Of a DNA stretch of 64,000 nt, positions 33,875-47,600 are shown piece after piece. Each line of letters opens with the position of its first letter. Within the stretch, counting starts at the first letter, position 1. The stretch comes from Cinnamomum chago (taxonomy: Eukaryota; Streptophyta; Magnoliopsida; Laurales; Lauraceae): NCBI GenBank assembly GCA_038049695.1, contig CP142452.1:31484501-31548500 (forward strand), read 5' to 3'. Below the pieces are notes generated by a model. It saw nothing but the letters and a program-made list of their open reading frames with translations. It was not told the DNA's origin and did not search any database. A program made the position numbers and the translations under genes.

Positions 33875-36800
33875 CTTTCTCACTTTGGGCGCTTGGAGGC
33901 TCGTTTTCAAGGTTTTAAGCTAACGTTCTAACCTAAACCTAGCTTCCAACTGTGCGGGCAATCCGGGATTCGGAATCTCATTCCGTCAGTTCCTGTGAGC
34001 CATGAATGACTAGGGTCCCGTGCCCGTCAAGTTTCACGGTCAACAGATCCCGTTTGGTCATTTTGTGCCCCCGGAGGCTCATTTTCTAGTTTTTAAGATA
34101 ATGTTTTAACTTTAACCAACATTCCAACTGTACGGGCAATCCGAGATTCGGAATCTTTTTCGTCAACTCCTGTAAGTCATTTATGACTAGGGGCCCATGC
34201 CCGTCAAGTTTCGAGGGCAACGGAGCCTGTTTTCCCATTTTGGGCGCTCGTAGGCTCGTTTTATAGGGTTTAAGCTAATGTTCTAACTTAAATCTACGTT
34301 CTAACTGTACGGGCAATCCGAGACTCGTAATCTCGTTCCGTCAGTTCCTGTAAGTCATGAATGACTAGAGGCCCGTTTCGCCGAGTTTCAGGGGCAACGG
34401 AGCCCGTTTGCTCATTTTGGGCTCATGGAGGTTTGTTTTCTAGGTTTTAAGTTAACGATCTAACTTAAACCTACGTTTCATATGTACGGAAAATCCGGGA
34501 TTCGGAACCTCGTTCCGTCAGTTCTTGCAAGTGATGAATGACTAGGTGTCCGTGCCCTTAAAGTTTCACGGGCGACGGAGCCAGTTAGCTCATTTTGGGC
34601 GCTTGGAGGCTTATTTTCTAGGTTTAAGCTAACGTTCTAACTTTTAAACCTACGTTTCAACTGTACGGACCATCTGGAATTTAGAATCTCGATCTGTCAG
34701 TTCCTACAAGTCATGAATGACTACGGACCCGTGCCCGTCAAATTTCACGGGCAACGGAGCCCGTTTGCTCATTAAGGGGCCCCGGAGGCTCGTTTTCTAG
34801 ATTTAAAGCTAACGTTCTAACTTAAACCTACGTTTCAACCGTACGAGAAGTCCGGTAAACGAATTCTCGTTCTGTCAGTTCCTGCAAGTCGTGAATGACT
34901 AGGAGCCCGTGCCCGTCAAGTCTCCCAGTAAACGGAGCCCGTTTGCTTATTTTGGGCGCCCGGACTTTCGTTTTCTATGTTTTAAGCTAACGTTCTAACT
35001 TAAACTTACGTTTCGACTGTACGTGCAATCCGGGATTTGGGATCTCGTGCCGTCAATTCCTGTAAGTCATGAATGACTAAGGGCCCGTGCCCGGCAATTT
35101 TCTAGGGCAATTGAGCCCGCTTTCTCATTTTGGGCGCTTGGAGGCTCGTTTTCAAGGTTTTAAGCTAACGTTCTAACCTAAACCTAGCTTCCAACTGTGC
35201 GGGCAATCCGGGATTCGGAATCTCATTCCGTCAGTTCCTGTGAGCCATGAATGACTAGGGTCCCGTGCCCGTCAAGTTTCACGGTCAACAGATCCCGTTT
35301 GGTCATTTTGTGCCCCCGGAGGCTCGTTTTCTAGGTTTTAAGATAACGTTTTAACTTCAACCAACGTTCCAACTGTACGGGCAATCCGAGATTCGAATCT
35401 TGTTCCGTCAACTCCTGTAAGTCATTTATGACTAAGGGCCCGTGCCCGTCAAGTTTCGAGGGCAACGGAGCCCGTTTTCTCATTTTCGGCGCTCGTAGGC
35501 TCGTTTTATAGGGTTTAAGCTAACGTTTCAACTATACGGGCAATCCGGGATTTAGAATCTCGTTCTGTCAGTTCTTACAAGTCATGAATGAGTAGGGGCC
35601 CGTGGCTGTCAAGTATCACGGGCAACGGACCCCGTTTGCTGATTTTGTGCGCCCGGAGGTTCGTTTTCTAGGTTTTAAGCTAACGTTCTTACTTAAATCT
35701 ACGTTCTAACTATACGGGCAATCCGGGACTCGTAATCTCGTTCCGTCAGTTCCTGTAAGTGATGAATGACTAGAGGCCCGTTTCGCCGAGTTTCAGGGGC
35801 AACGGAGCCCGTTTGCTCATTTTGGGCTAATGGAAGTTTGTTTTCTAGGTTTTAAGTTAACGATCTAACTTAAACCTACGTTTCATATGTACGGAAAATC
35901 CGGGATTCGGAGCCTCGTTCCGTCAGTTCTTGCAACTGATGAATGACTAGGTGTCCGTGCCCGTAAAGTTTCACGGGCGACGGAGCCAGTTAGCTCATTT
36001 TGGGCGCTTGGAAGCTTATTTTCTAGGTTTAAGCTAACGTTCTAACTTTTAAACCTACGTTTCAACTGTACGGACCATCCGGAATTTAGAATCTCGATCT
36101 GTCAGTTCCTAAAAGTCATGAATGACTACGGGCCCGTGCCCGTCAAATTTCACGGGCAACGGACCCCGTTTGCTCATTAAGGGGCCCCGGAGGCTCGTTT
36201 TCTAGATTTAAAGCTAACGTTCAAACTTAAACCTACGTTTCAACCGTACGGGAAATCCGGTAATCGAATTCTCGTTCTGTCAGTTCCTGCAAGTCGTGAA
36301 TGACTAGGAGCCCGTGCCCGTCAAGTCTCCCATTAAACGGAGCCCGTTTGCTTATTTTGGGCGCCCGGACTTTCGTCTTCTAAGTTTTAAGCTAACGTTC
36401 TAACTTAAACTTACGTTTCGACTGTACGTGCAATCCGGGATTCGGGATCTCGTGCCTTCAATTCCTGTAAGTCATGAATGACTAGGGGCCCGTGCCCGGC
36501 AAGTTTATAGGGCAATGGAGCCCGCTTTCTCATTTTGGGCGCTTGGAGGCTCGTTTTCAAGGTTTTAAGCTAACGTTCGAACCTAAACCTAGATTCCAAC
36601 TGTGCGGGCAATCCAGGATTCGGAATCTCATTCCGTCAGTTCCTGTGAGCCATGAATGACTAGGGTCCCGTGCCCGTCAAGTTTCACGGTCAACAGATCC
36701 CGTTTGGTCATTTTGTGCCCCCGGAGGCTCGTTTTATAGGTTTTAAGATAACGTTTTAACTTCAACCAACGTTCCAACTGTACGGGCAATCCGAGATTCG

Positions 36801-39338
36801 AATCTTGTTCCGTCAACTCCTGTAAGTCATTTATGACTTGGGGCCCGTGCCCGTCAAGTTTTAAGGGCAACGGAGCCCGTTTTCTCATTTTGGGCGCTCG
36901 TAGGCTCGTTTTATAGGGTTTAAGCTAATGTTCTAACCTAAACCTACGTTTCAACTATACGGGCAATCCGGGATTTAGAATCTCGTTCTGTCAGTTCTTA
37001 CAAGTCATGAATGAGTAGGGGCCCGTGGCTGTCAAGTATCACGGGCAACGGACCCCGTTTGCTGATTTTGTGCGCCCGGAGGTTCGTTTTCTAGGTTTTA
37101 AGCTAACGTTCTAACTTAAATCTACGTTCTAACTATACGGGCAATCCGGGACTCGTAATCTAGTTCCGTCAGTTCCTGTAAGTGATGAATGACTAGAGGC
37201 CCGTTTCGCCGAGTTTCAGGGGCAACGGAGCCCGTTTGCTCATTTTGGGCTCATGGAAGTTTGTTTTCTAGGTTTTAAGTTAACGATCTAAATTAAACCT
37301 ACGTTTCATATGTACGAAAAATCCGGGATCCGGAACCTCGTTCCGTCAGTTCTTGCAAGTGATGAATGACTAGGTGTCCGTGCCCGTAAAGTTTCACCGG
37401 CGACGGAGCCAGTTAGCTCATTTTGGGCGCTTGGAGGCTTATTTTCTAGGTTTAAGCTAACGTTCTAACTTTTAAACATACGTTTCAACTGTACGGACCA
37501 TCCGGAATTTAGAATCTCGATCTGTCAGTTCCTACAAGTCATGAATGACTACGGACCCGTGCCCGTCAAATTTCACGGGCAACGGACCCCGTTTGCTCAT
37601 TAAGGGGCCCCGGAGGCTCGTTTTCTAGATTTAAAGCTAACGTTCTAACTTAAACCTACGTTTCAACCGTACGGGAAATCCTGTAATCGAATTCTCGTTC
37701 TTTCAGTTCCTGCAGGTCGTGAATGACTAGGGGCCCGTGCCCGTCAAGTCTCCCAGGCAACGGAGCCCGTTTGCTTATTTTGGGCGCCCGGACTTTCGTT
37801 TTCTATGTTTTAAGCTAACGTTCTAACTTAAACTTACGTTTCGACTGTACGTGCAATCCGGGATTCGGGATCTCGTGCCGTCAATTCCTGTAAGTCATTA
37901 ATGACTAGGGGCCCGTGCCCGGCAAGTTTCTATGGCAATGGAGCCCGCTTTCTTATTTTGGGCGCTTGGAGGCTCGTTTTCAAGGTTTTAGGCTAACGTT
38001 CTAACCTAAACCTAGCTTCCAACTGTGCGGGCAATCCGGGATTCGGAATCTCATTCCGTCAGTTCCTGTGAGCCATGAATGACTAGGGTCCCGTGCCCGT
38101 CAAGTTTCACGGTCAACAGATCCCGTTTGGTCATTTTGTGCCTCCGGAGGCTCGTTTTCTAGGTTTTAAGATAACGTTTTAACTTCAACCAGCGTTCCAA
38201 CTGTACGGGCAATCCGAGATTCGGAATCTTGTTCCGTCAACTCCTGTAAGTCATTTATGACTAGGGGCCCGTCCCCGTCAAGTTTCGAGGGCAACGGAGC
38301 TCGTTTTCTCATTTTGGGCGCTCGTAGGCTCGTTTTATAGGGTTTACGCTAATGTTCTAACCTAAACCTACGTTTCAACTATACGGGCAATCCGGGATTT
38401 AGAATCTCGTTCTGCCAGTTCTTACAAGTCATGAATGAGTAGGGGCCCGTGGCTGTCAAGTGTCACGGGCAACGGACCCCGTTTCCTGATTTTGTGCGCC
38501 CGGAGGTTCGTTTTTTAGGTTTTAAGCTAACGTTCTAACTTAAATCTACGTTCTAACTGTACGGGCAATCCGGGACTCGTAATCTCGTTCCGTCAGTTCC
38601 TGCAAGTCATGAATGACTAGATGCCCGTTTCGCCGAGTTTCAGGGGCAACGGAGCCCGTTTGCTCATTTTGGGCTCATGGAGGTTTGTTTTCTAGGTTTT
38701 AAGTTAACGATCTAACTTAAACCTACGTTTCATATGTACGGAAAATCCGGGATTCGGAACCTCGTTCCGTCAGTTCTTGCAAGTCATGAATGACTAGGTG
38801 TCCGTGCCCGTAAAGTTTCACGGGCGACGGAGCCAGTTAGCTCATTTTGGGCGCTTGGAGGCTTATTTTCTAGGTTTAAGCTAAGGTTCTAACTTTTAAA
38901 CCTACGTTTCAACTGTACGGACCATCCGGAATTTAGAATCTCGATCTGTCAGTTCCTACAAGTCATGAATGACTACGGACCCGTGCCCGTCAAATTTCAC
39001 GGGCAACGGACCCCGTTTGCTCATTAAGGGGCCCCGGAGGCTCGTTTTCTAGATTTAAAGCTAACGTTCTAACTTAAACCTACGTTTCAACCGTACGGGA
39101 AATCCGGTGATCGAATTCTCGTTCTGTCAGTTCCTGCAAGTCGTGAATGACTAGGAGCCCGTGCCCGTCAAGTCTCCCAGGCAACGGAGCCCGTTTGCTT
39201 ATTTTGGGCGCCCGGACTTTCGTTTTCTATGTTTTAAGCTAACGTTCTAACTTAAACTTACGTTTCGACTGTACGTGCAATCCAGGATTCGGGATCTCGT
39301 GCCGTCAATTCCTGTAAGTCATGAATGACTTGGGGCCC

Positions 39339-39353
39339 GTGCCCAGCAAGTTT
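39339..39353. repeat. target-site duplicate, left, LINE copy 5
   Basis: The same 15-mer, followed by the T run to 39363. Confidence 0.9.
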
Positions 39354-40375
39354 TTTTTTTTTTAAGATTAAGTTAGTTCTTCATTAAATTCCAAAATTTA
39401 CAGAAAAGGAGACAACCTCCCAAAGGGGCATACCCCTTACATTACAAAGACTTAAATCATAGATATGCTTCCAACCCGGGCAAAAGTATAAAATAGACTT
39501 TGTATATCCCACTCAGTTATAGTAGTTGAGTTTCCCACATTTCTACTAATGAAATTACTGAACCGAATATTGTGAGGATGAAGCCAGGAGAAGTGCACCT
39601 GACGAAATCTGTTAAGGATTGACTTGATTTTCCTCGTCTGAAATCTGACATGCCAATCAGAAGTGGTTGGGTCGGCCAAGTTCATATTTAACCTTGAGTC
39701 TGCCTCCACAGTAAACTGGTCATCCTGGATTTGAAGGATCTGCCTAAAACTGCCAACACAAGACAAGTAATTGAGATTTGTTTCAATTTGTGCCCTTAGA
39801 GGTTTATGAGTATCTTTCCACAAAATGCCCACCACCAATTGACCATTATTTGATAGGGAAAGCCTCCATCCAGGATTCTGAGCAAGCAAAAGAGGGGGTG
39901 GTTGAAACTGATTTTGTGCAGGAAGATTCCACTGACTTGCAATATTCTCTGGAAGTTGAAGACCAAGATACAGGATTTTGCTGCACACTGTACGAAGAAT
40001 CTGCTGAGTTACTATTGCACTTGTGCTAGTCTTCAGTCGGAATATTCGGCCATTTCTTTCAGCCCATATATGCCACATATAAGCATTCACAAGAAGTTTA
40101 CCCAGAGTTTGAAGATCCCTGCTACCATGTTCTAATTGAGCGTTGACTGATTGCATCAGGTCAAGTGGGTGTTCATATTGAATAGGATTCAATCTCAGTT
40201 TAGACAGAATTAAAGACCATACAGATTGAGCAAAGGGGCAATGAAGCATCAAATGTACATCAGATTCCCAGGTAGCAGAACATAGCACACAAATAGAATC
40301 ACATCGGACATGCCGTTGAAGAAGAAATTCTTTAGTTTTAAGTCGCCTTCTAACAAACATCCAAGCACAGAGACA
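39354..40375 (-). mobile_element. 5'-truncated LINE, copy 5 (last in window)
   Basis: Same remnant and flanks as copy 1, 14,860 bp after copy 4. No LINE sequence occurs in the remaining 23.6 kb. Confidence 0.92.
39452..40360 (-). CDS. LINE ORF2 C-terminal fragment, copy 5
   Basis: 302 codons, predicted protein identical to the copy at 5913-6821: CCHC knuckle at 24-41, WHIWAERNGRIF at 96-107 and degenerate RNase H-like VEADS at 218-222. It is a truncated relic at the boundary between the LINE-bearing and LINE-free parts of the array. Confidence 0.78.
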   Translation of the reverse strand: MFVRRRLKTKEFLLQRHVRCDSICVLCSATWESDVHLMLHCPFAQSVWSLILSKLRLNPIQYEHPLDLMQSVNAQLEHGSRDLQTLGKLLVNAYMWHIWAERNGRIFRLKTSTSAIVTQQILRTVCSKILYLGLQLPENIASQWNLPAQNQFQPPPLLLAQNPGWRLSLSNNGQLVVGILWKDTHKPLRAQIETNLNYLSCVGSFRQILQIQDDQFTVEADSRLNMNLADPTTSDWHVRFQTRKIKSILNRFRQVHFSWLHPHNIRFSNFISRNVGNSTTITEWDIQSLFYTFARVGSISMI

Positions 40376-40390
40376 GTGCCCAGCAAGTTT
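40376..40390. repeat. target-site duplicate, right, LINE copy 5
   Basis: GTGCCCAGCAAGTTT at the truncated end, resuming monomer 1. Confidence 0.9.
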
Positions 40391-40408
40391 CTAGGGCAAT
40401 GGAGCCCG

Positions 40409-43400
40409 CTTTCTCATTTTGGGCGCTTGGACGCTCGTTTTTAAGGTTTTAAGCTAACGTTCTAACCTAAACCTAGCTTCCAACTGTGCGGGCAATCCGG
40501 GATTCGGAATCTCATTCCGTCAGTTCCTGTGAGCCATGAATGACTAGGGTCCCGTGCCCGTCAAGTTTCACGGTCAACAGATCCCGTTTGGTCATTTTGT
40601 GCCCCCGGAGGCTCGTTTTCTAGGTATTAAGATAACGTTTTAACTTCAACCAACGTTCCAACTGTACGGGCAATCCGAGATTCGAATCTTGTTCCGTCAA
40701 CTCCTGTAAGTCATTTATGACTAGGGGCCCGTGCCCGTCAAGTTTCGAGGGCAACAGAGCCCGTTTTCTCATTTTGGGCGCTCGTAGGCTCGTTTTATAG
40801 GGTTTAAGCCAACGTTTCAACTATACGGGCAATCCGGGATTTAGAATCTCGTTCTGTCAGTTCTTACAAGTCATGAATGAGTAGGGGCCCGTGGCTGTCA
40901 AGTATCACGGGCAACGGACCCCGTTTGCTGATTTTGTGCGCCCGGAGGTTCGTTTTCTAGGTTTTAAGCTAACGTTCTTACTTAAATCTACGTTCTAACT
41001 ATACGGGCAATCCGGGACTCGTAATCTCGTTCCGTCAGTTCCTGTAAGTGATGAATGACTAGAGGCCCGTTTCGCCGAGTTTCAGGGGCAACGGAGCCCG
41101 TTTGCTCATTTTGGGCTAATGGAAGTTTGTTTTCTAGGTTTTAAGTTAACGATCTAACTTAAACCTACGTTTCATATGTACGGAAAATCCGGGATTCGGA
41201 GCCTCGTTCCGTCAGTTCTTGCAACTGATGAATGACTAGGTGTCCGTGCCCGTAAAGTTTCACGGGCGACGGAGCCAGTTAGCTCATTTTGGGCGCTTGG
41301 AAGCTTATTTTCTAGGTTTAAGCTAACGTTCTAACTTTTAAACCTACGTTTCAACTGTACGGACCATCCGGAATTTAGAATCTCGATCTGTCAGTTCCTA
41401 AAAGTCATGAATGACTACGGGCCCGTGCCCGTCAAATTTCACGGGCAACGGACCCCGTTTGCTCACTAAGGGGCCCCGGAGGCTCGTTTTCTAGATTTAA
41501 AGCTAACGTTCAAACTTAAACCTACGTTTCAACCGTACGGGAAATCCGGTAATCGAATTCTCGTTCTGTCAGTTCCTGCAAGTCGTGAATGACTAGGAGC
41601 CCGTGCCCGTCAAGTCTCCCATTAAACGGAGCCCGTTTGCTTATTTTGGGCGCCCGGACTTTCGTCTTCTAAGTTTTAAGCTAACGTTCTAACTTAAACT
41701 TACGTTTCGACTGTACGTGCAATCCGGGATTCGGGATCTCGTGCCTTCAATTCCTGTAAGTCATGAATGACTAGGGGCCCGTGCCCGGCAAGTTTATAGG
41801 GCAATGGAGCCCGCTTTCTCATTTTGGGCGCTTGGAGGCTCGTTTTCAAGGTTTTAAGCTAACGTTCGAACCTAAACCTAGATTCCAACTGTGCGGGCAA
41901 TCCAGGATTCGGAATCTCATTCCGTCAGTTCCTGTGAGCCATGAATGACTAGGGTCCCGTGCCCGTCAAGTTTCACGGTCAACAGATCCCGTTTGGTCAT
42001 TTTGTGCCCCCGGAGGCTCGTTTTATAGGTTTTAAGATAACGTTTTAACTTCAACCAACGTTCCAACTGTACGGGCAATCCGAGATTCGGAATCTTGTTC
42101 CGTCAACTCCTGTAAGTCATTTATGACTTGGGGCCCGTGCCCGTCAAGTTTTAAGGGCAACGGAGCCCGTTTTCTCATTTTGGGCGCTCGTAGGCTCGTT
42201 TTATAGGGTTTAAGCTAATGTTCTAACCTAAACCTACGTTTCAACTATACGGGCAATCCGGGATTTAGAATCTCGTTCTGTCAGTTCTTACAAGTCATGA
42301 ATGAGTAGGGGCCCGTGGCTGTCAAGTATCACGGGCAACGGACCCCGTTTGCTGATTTTGTGCGCCCGGAGGTTCGTTTTCTAGGTTTTAAGCTAACGTT
42401 CTTACTTAAATCTACGTTCTAACTATACGGGCAATCCGGGACTCGTAATCTCGTTCCGTCAGTTCCTGTAAGTGATGAATGACTAGAGGCCCGTTTCGCC
42501 GAGTTTCAGGGGCAACGGAGCCCGTTTGCTCATTTTGGGCTAATGGAAGTTTGTTTTCTAGGTTTTAAGTTAACGATCTAACTTAAACCTACGTTTCATA
42601 TGTACGGAAAATCCGGGATTCGGAACCTCGTTCCGTCAGTTCTTGCAACTGATGAATGACTAGGTGTCCGTGCCCGTAAAGTTTCAAGGGCGACGGAGCC
42701 AGTTAGCTCATTTTGGGCGCTTGGAGGCTTATTTTCTAGGTTTAAGCTAACGTTCTAACTTTTAAACCTACGTTTCAACTGTACGGACCATCCGGAATTT
42801 AGAATCTCGATCTGTCAGTTCCTAAAAGTCATGAATGACTACGGGCCCGTGCCCGTCAAATTTCACGGGCAACGGACCCCGTTTGCTCATTAAGGGGCCC
42901 CGGAGGCTCGTTTTCTAGATTTAAAGCTAACGTTCAAACTTAAACCTACGTTTCAACCGTACGGGAAATCCGGTAATCGAATTCTCGTTCTGTCAGTTCC
43001 TGCAAGTCGTGAATGACTAGGAGCCCGTGCCCGTCAAGTCTCCCATTAAACGGAGCCCGTTTGCTTATTTTGGGCGCCCGGACTTTCGTCTTCTAAGTTT
43101 TAAGCTAACGTTCTAACTTAAACTTACGTTTCGACTGTACGTGCAATCCGGGATTCGGGAACTCGTGCCTTCAATTCCTGTAAGTCATGAATGACTAGGG
43201 GCCCGTGCCCGGCAAGTTTATAGGGCAATGGAGCCCACTTTCTCATTTTGGGCGCTTGGAGGCTCGTTTTCAAGGTTTTAAGCTAACGTTCGAACCTAAA
43301 CCTAGCTTCCAACTGTGCGGGCAATCCAGGATTCGGAATCTCATTCCGTCAGTTCCTGTGAGCCATGAATGACTAGGGTCCCGTGCCCGTCAAGTTTCAC

Positions 43401-44660
43401 GGTCAACAGATCCCGTTTGGTCATTTTATGCCCCCGGAGGCTCGTTTTATAGGTTTTAAGATAACGTTTTAACTTCAACCAACGTTCCAACTGTACGGGC
43501 AATCCGAGATTCGGAATCTTGTTCCGTCAACTCCTGTAAGTCATTTATGACTTGGGGCCCGTGCCCGTCAAGTTTTATGGGCAACGGAGCTCGTTTTCTC
43601 ATTTTGGCGCTCGTAGGCTCGTTTTATAGGGTTTAAGCTAATGTTCTAACCTAAACCTACGTTTCAACTATACGGGTAATCCGGGATTTAGAATCTCGTT
43701 CTGTCAGTTCTTACAAGTCATGAATGAGTAGGGGCCCGTGGCTGTCAAGTATCACGGGCAACGGACCCCGTTTGCTGATTTTGTGCGCCCGGAGGTTCGT
43801 TTTCTAGGTTTTAAGCTAACGTTCTAATTTAAATCTACGTTCTAACTATACGGGCAATCCGGGACTCGTAATCTCGTTCCGTCAGTTCCTGTAAGTGATG
43901 AATGACTAGAGGCCCGTTTCGCCGAGTTTCAGGGGCAACGGAGCCCGTTTGCTCATTTTGGGCTCATGGAAGTTTGTTTTCTAGGTTTTAAGTTAACGAT
44001 CTAACTTAAACCTACGTTTCATATGTACGGAAAATCCGGGATTCGGAACCTCGTTCCGTCAGTTCTTGCATGTGATGAATGACTAGGTGTCCGTGCCCGT
44101 AAAGTTTCACCGGCGACGGAGTCAGTTAGCTCATTTTGGGCGCTTGGAGGCGTATTTTCTAGGTTTAAGCTAACGTTCTAACTTTTAAACCTACGTTTCA
44201 ACTGTACGGACCATCCGGAATTTAGAATCTCGATCTATCAGTTCCTACAAGTCATGAATGACTACGGACCCGTGCCCGTCAAATTTCACGGGCAACGGAC
44301 CCCGTTTGCTCATTAAGGGGCCCCGGAGGCTCGTTTTCTAGATTTAAAGCTAACGTTCTAACTTAAACCTCAGTTTCAACCGTACGGGAAATCCGGTAAT
44401 CGAATTCTCGTTCTGTCAGTTCCTGCAAGTCGTGAATGACTAGGAGCCCGTGCCCGTCAAGTCTCCCAGGCAACGGAGCCCGTTTGCTTATTTTGGGCGC
44501 CCGGACTTTCGTTTTCTATGTTTTAAGCTAACGTTCTAACTTAAACTTACGTTTCGACTGTACGTGCAATCCGGGATTCGGGATCTCGTGCCGTCAATTC
44601 CTGTAAGTCATGAATGACTAGGGGCCCGTGCCCGGCAAGTTTCTAGGGCAATGGAGCCCG
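40409..44660. repeat. second copy of the chimeric A/B, C/B and C' blocks
   Basis: Blocks start at 40409 (1405), 41814 (1424) and 43238 (1423). They match 25549-29800 shifted by 14,860 bp, including private variants such as GCTCACTAAGG near 41462, GGGAACTCG near 43157, GAGCCCACTTTC near 43231, CATTTTATGCC near 43424 and the TTTTGGCGCTCG deletion near 43603. A difference is GCAACTGATG near 41221 against GCAACTAATG near 26361. Confidence 0.88.
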
Positions 44661-47600
44661 CTTTCTCACTTTGGGCGCTTGGAGGCTCGTTTTCAAGGTT
44701 TTAAGCTAACGTTCTAACCTAAACCTAGCTTCCAACTGTGCGGGCAATCCGGGATTCGGAATCTCATTCCGTCAGTTCCTGTGAGCCATGAATGACTAGG
44801 GTCCCGTGCCCGTCAAGTTTCACGGTCAACAGATCCCGTTTGGTCATTTTGTGCCCCCGGAGGCTCATTTTCTAGTTTTTAAGATAATGTTTTAACTTCA
44901 ACCAACATTCCAACTGTACGGGCAATCCGAGATTCGGAATCTTTTTCGTCAACTCCTGTAAGTCATTTATGACTAGGGGCCCATGCCCGTCAAGTTTCGA
45001 GGGCAACGGAGCCTGTTTTCCCATTTTGGGCGCTCGTAGGCTCGTTTTATAGGGTTTAAGCTAATGTTCTAACTTAAATCTACGTTCTAACTGTACGGGC
45101 AATCCGAGACTCGTAATCTCGTTCCGTCAGTTCCTGTAAGTCATGAATGACTAGAGGCCCGTTTCGCCGAGTTTCAGGGGCAACGGAGCCCGTTTGCTCA
45201 TTTTGGGCTCATGGAGGTTTGTTTTCTAGGTTTTAAGTTAACGATCTAACTTAAACCTACGTTTCATATGTACGGAAAATCCGGGATTCGGAACCTCGTT
45301 CCGTCAGTTCTTGCAAGTGATGAATGACTAGGTGTCCGTGCCCTTAAAGTTTCACGGGCGACGGAGCCAGTTAGCTCATTTTGGGCGCTTGGAGGCTTAT
45401 TTTCTAGGTTTAAGCTAACGTTCTAACTTTTAAACCTACGTTTCAACTATACGGACTATCTGGAATTTAGAATCTCGATCTGTCAGTTCCTACAAGTCAT
45501 TAATGACTACGGACCCGTGCCCGTCAAATTTCACGGGCAACGGAGCCCGTTTGCTCATTAAGGGGCCCCGGAGGCTCGTTTTCTAGATTTAAAGCTAACG
45601 TTCTAACTTAAACCTACGTTTCAACCGTACGAGAAGTCCGGTAAACGAATTCTCGTTCTGTCAGTTCCTGCAAGTCGTGAATGACTAGGAGCCCGTGCCC
45701 GTCAAGTCTCCCAGTAAACGGAGCCCGTTTGCTTATTTTGGGCGCCCGGACTTTCGTTTTCTATGTTTTAAGCTAACGTTCTAACTTAAACTTACGTTTC
45801 GACTGTACGTGCAATCCGGGATTTGGGATCTCGTGCCGTCAATTCCTGTAAGTCATGAATGACTAAGGGCCCGTGCCCGGCAATTTTCTAGGGCAATTGA
45901 GCCCGCTTTCTCATTTTGGGCGCTTGGAGGCTCGTTTTCAAGGTTTTAAGCTAACGTTCTAACCTAAACCTAGCTTCCAACTGTGCGGGCAATCCGGGAT
46001 TCGGAATCTCATTCCGTCAGTTCCTGTGAGCCATGAATGACTAGGGTCCCGTGCCCGTCAAGTTTCACGGTCAACAGATCCCGTTTGGTCATTTTGTGCC
46101 CCCGGAGGCTCGTTTTCTAGGTTTTAAGATAACGTTTTAACTTCAACCAACGTTCCAACTGTACGGGCAATCCGAGATTCGAATCTTGTTCCGTCAACTC
46201 CTGTAAGTCATTTATGACTAAGGGCCCGTGCCCGTCAAGTTTCGAGGGCAACGGAGCCCGTTTTCTCATATTCGGCGCTCGTAGGCTCGTTTTATAGGGT
46301 TTAAGCTAACGTTTCAACTATACGGGCAATCCGGGATTTAGAATCTCGTTCTGTCAGTTCTTACAAGTCATGAATGAGTAGGGGCCCGTGGCTGTCAAGT
46401 ATCACGGGCAACGGACCCCGTTTGCTGATTTTGTGCGCCCGGAGGTTCGTTTTCTAGGTTTTAAGCTAACGTTCTTACTTAAATCTACGTTCTAACTATA
46501 CGGGCAATCCGGGACTCGTAATCTCGTTCCGTCAGTTCCTGTAAGTGATGAATGACTAGAGGCCCGTTTCGCCGAGTTTCAGGGGCAACGGAGCCCGTTT
46601 GCTCATTTTGGGCTAATGGAAGTTTGTTTTCTAGGTTTTAAGTTAACGATCTAACTTAAACCTACGTTTCATATGTACGGAAAATCCGGGATTCGGAACC
46701 TCGTTCCGTCAGTTCTTGCAACTGATGAATGACTAGGTGTCCGTGCCCGTAAAGTTTCACGGGCGACGGAGCCAGTTAGCTCATTTTGGGCGCTTGGAGG
46801 CTTATTTTCTAGGTTTAAGCTAACGTTCTAACTTTTAAACCTACGTTTCAACTGTACGGACCATCCGGAATTTAGAATCTCGATCTGTCAGTTCCTAAAA
46901 GTCATGAATGACTACGGACCCGTGCCCGTCAAATTTCACGGGCAACGGACCCCGTTTGCTCATTAAGGGGCCCCGGAGGCTCGTTTTCTAGATTTAAAGC
47001 TAACGTTCAAACTTAAACCTACGTTTCAACCGTACGGGAAATCCGGTAATCGAATTCTCGTTCTGTCAGTTCCTGCAAGTCGTGAATGACTAGGAGCCCG
47101 TGCCCGTCAAGTCTCCCATTAAACGGAGCCCGTTTGCTTATTTTGGGCGCCCGGACTTTCGTTTTCTAAGTTTTAAGCTAACGTTCTAACTTAAACTTAC
47201 GTTTCGACTGTACGTGCAATCCGGGATTCGGGATCTCGTGCCTTCAATTCCTGTAAGTCATGAATGACTAGGGGCCCGTGCCCGGCAAGTTTATAGGGCA
47301 ATGGAGCCCGCTTTCTCATTTTGGGCGCTTGGAGGCTCGTTTTCAAGGTTTTAAGCTAACGTTCGAACCTAAACCTAGCTTCCAACTGTGCGGGCAATCC
47401 AGGATTCGGAATCTCATTCCGTCAGTTCCTGTGAGCCATGAATGACTAGGGTCCCGTGCCCGTCAAGTTTCACGGTCAACAGATCCCGTTTGGCCATTTT
47501 GTGCCCCCGGAGGCTCGTTTTATAGGTTTTAAGATAACGTTTTAACTTCAACCAACGTTCCAACTGTACGGGCAATCCGAGATTCGGAATCTTGTTCCGT

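Larger units (their letters stand above)
33875..40408. repeat. mixed unit: E-B-C-D with LINE
   Basis: Block starts are 33875 (7-mer E, 1245), 35120 (B, 1405), 36525 (C, 1423) and 37948 (D with LINE, 2461). From about 34.43 kb the sequence matches unit 4 shifted by 14,860 bp, including the 1-bp loss in block C. The E half and the unit-4 half are joined inside the first block of this unit. Confidence 0.88.
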
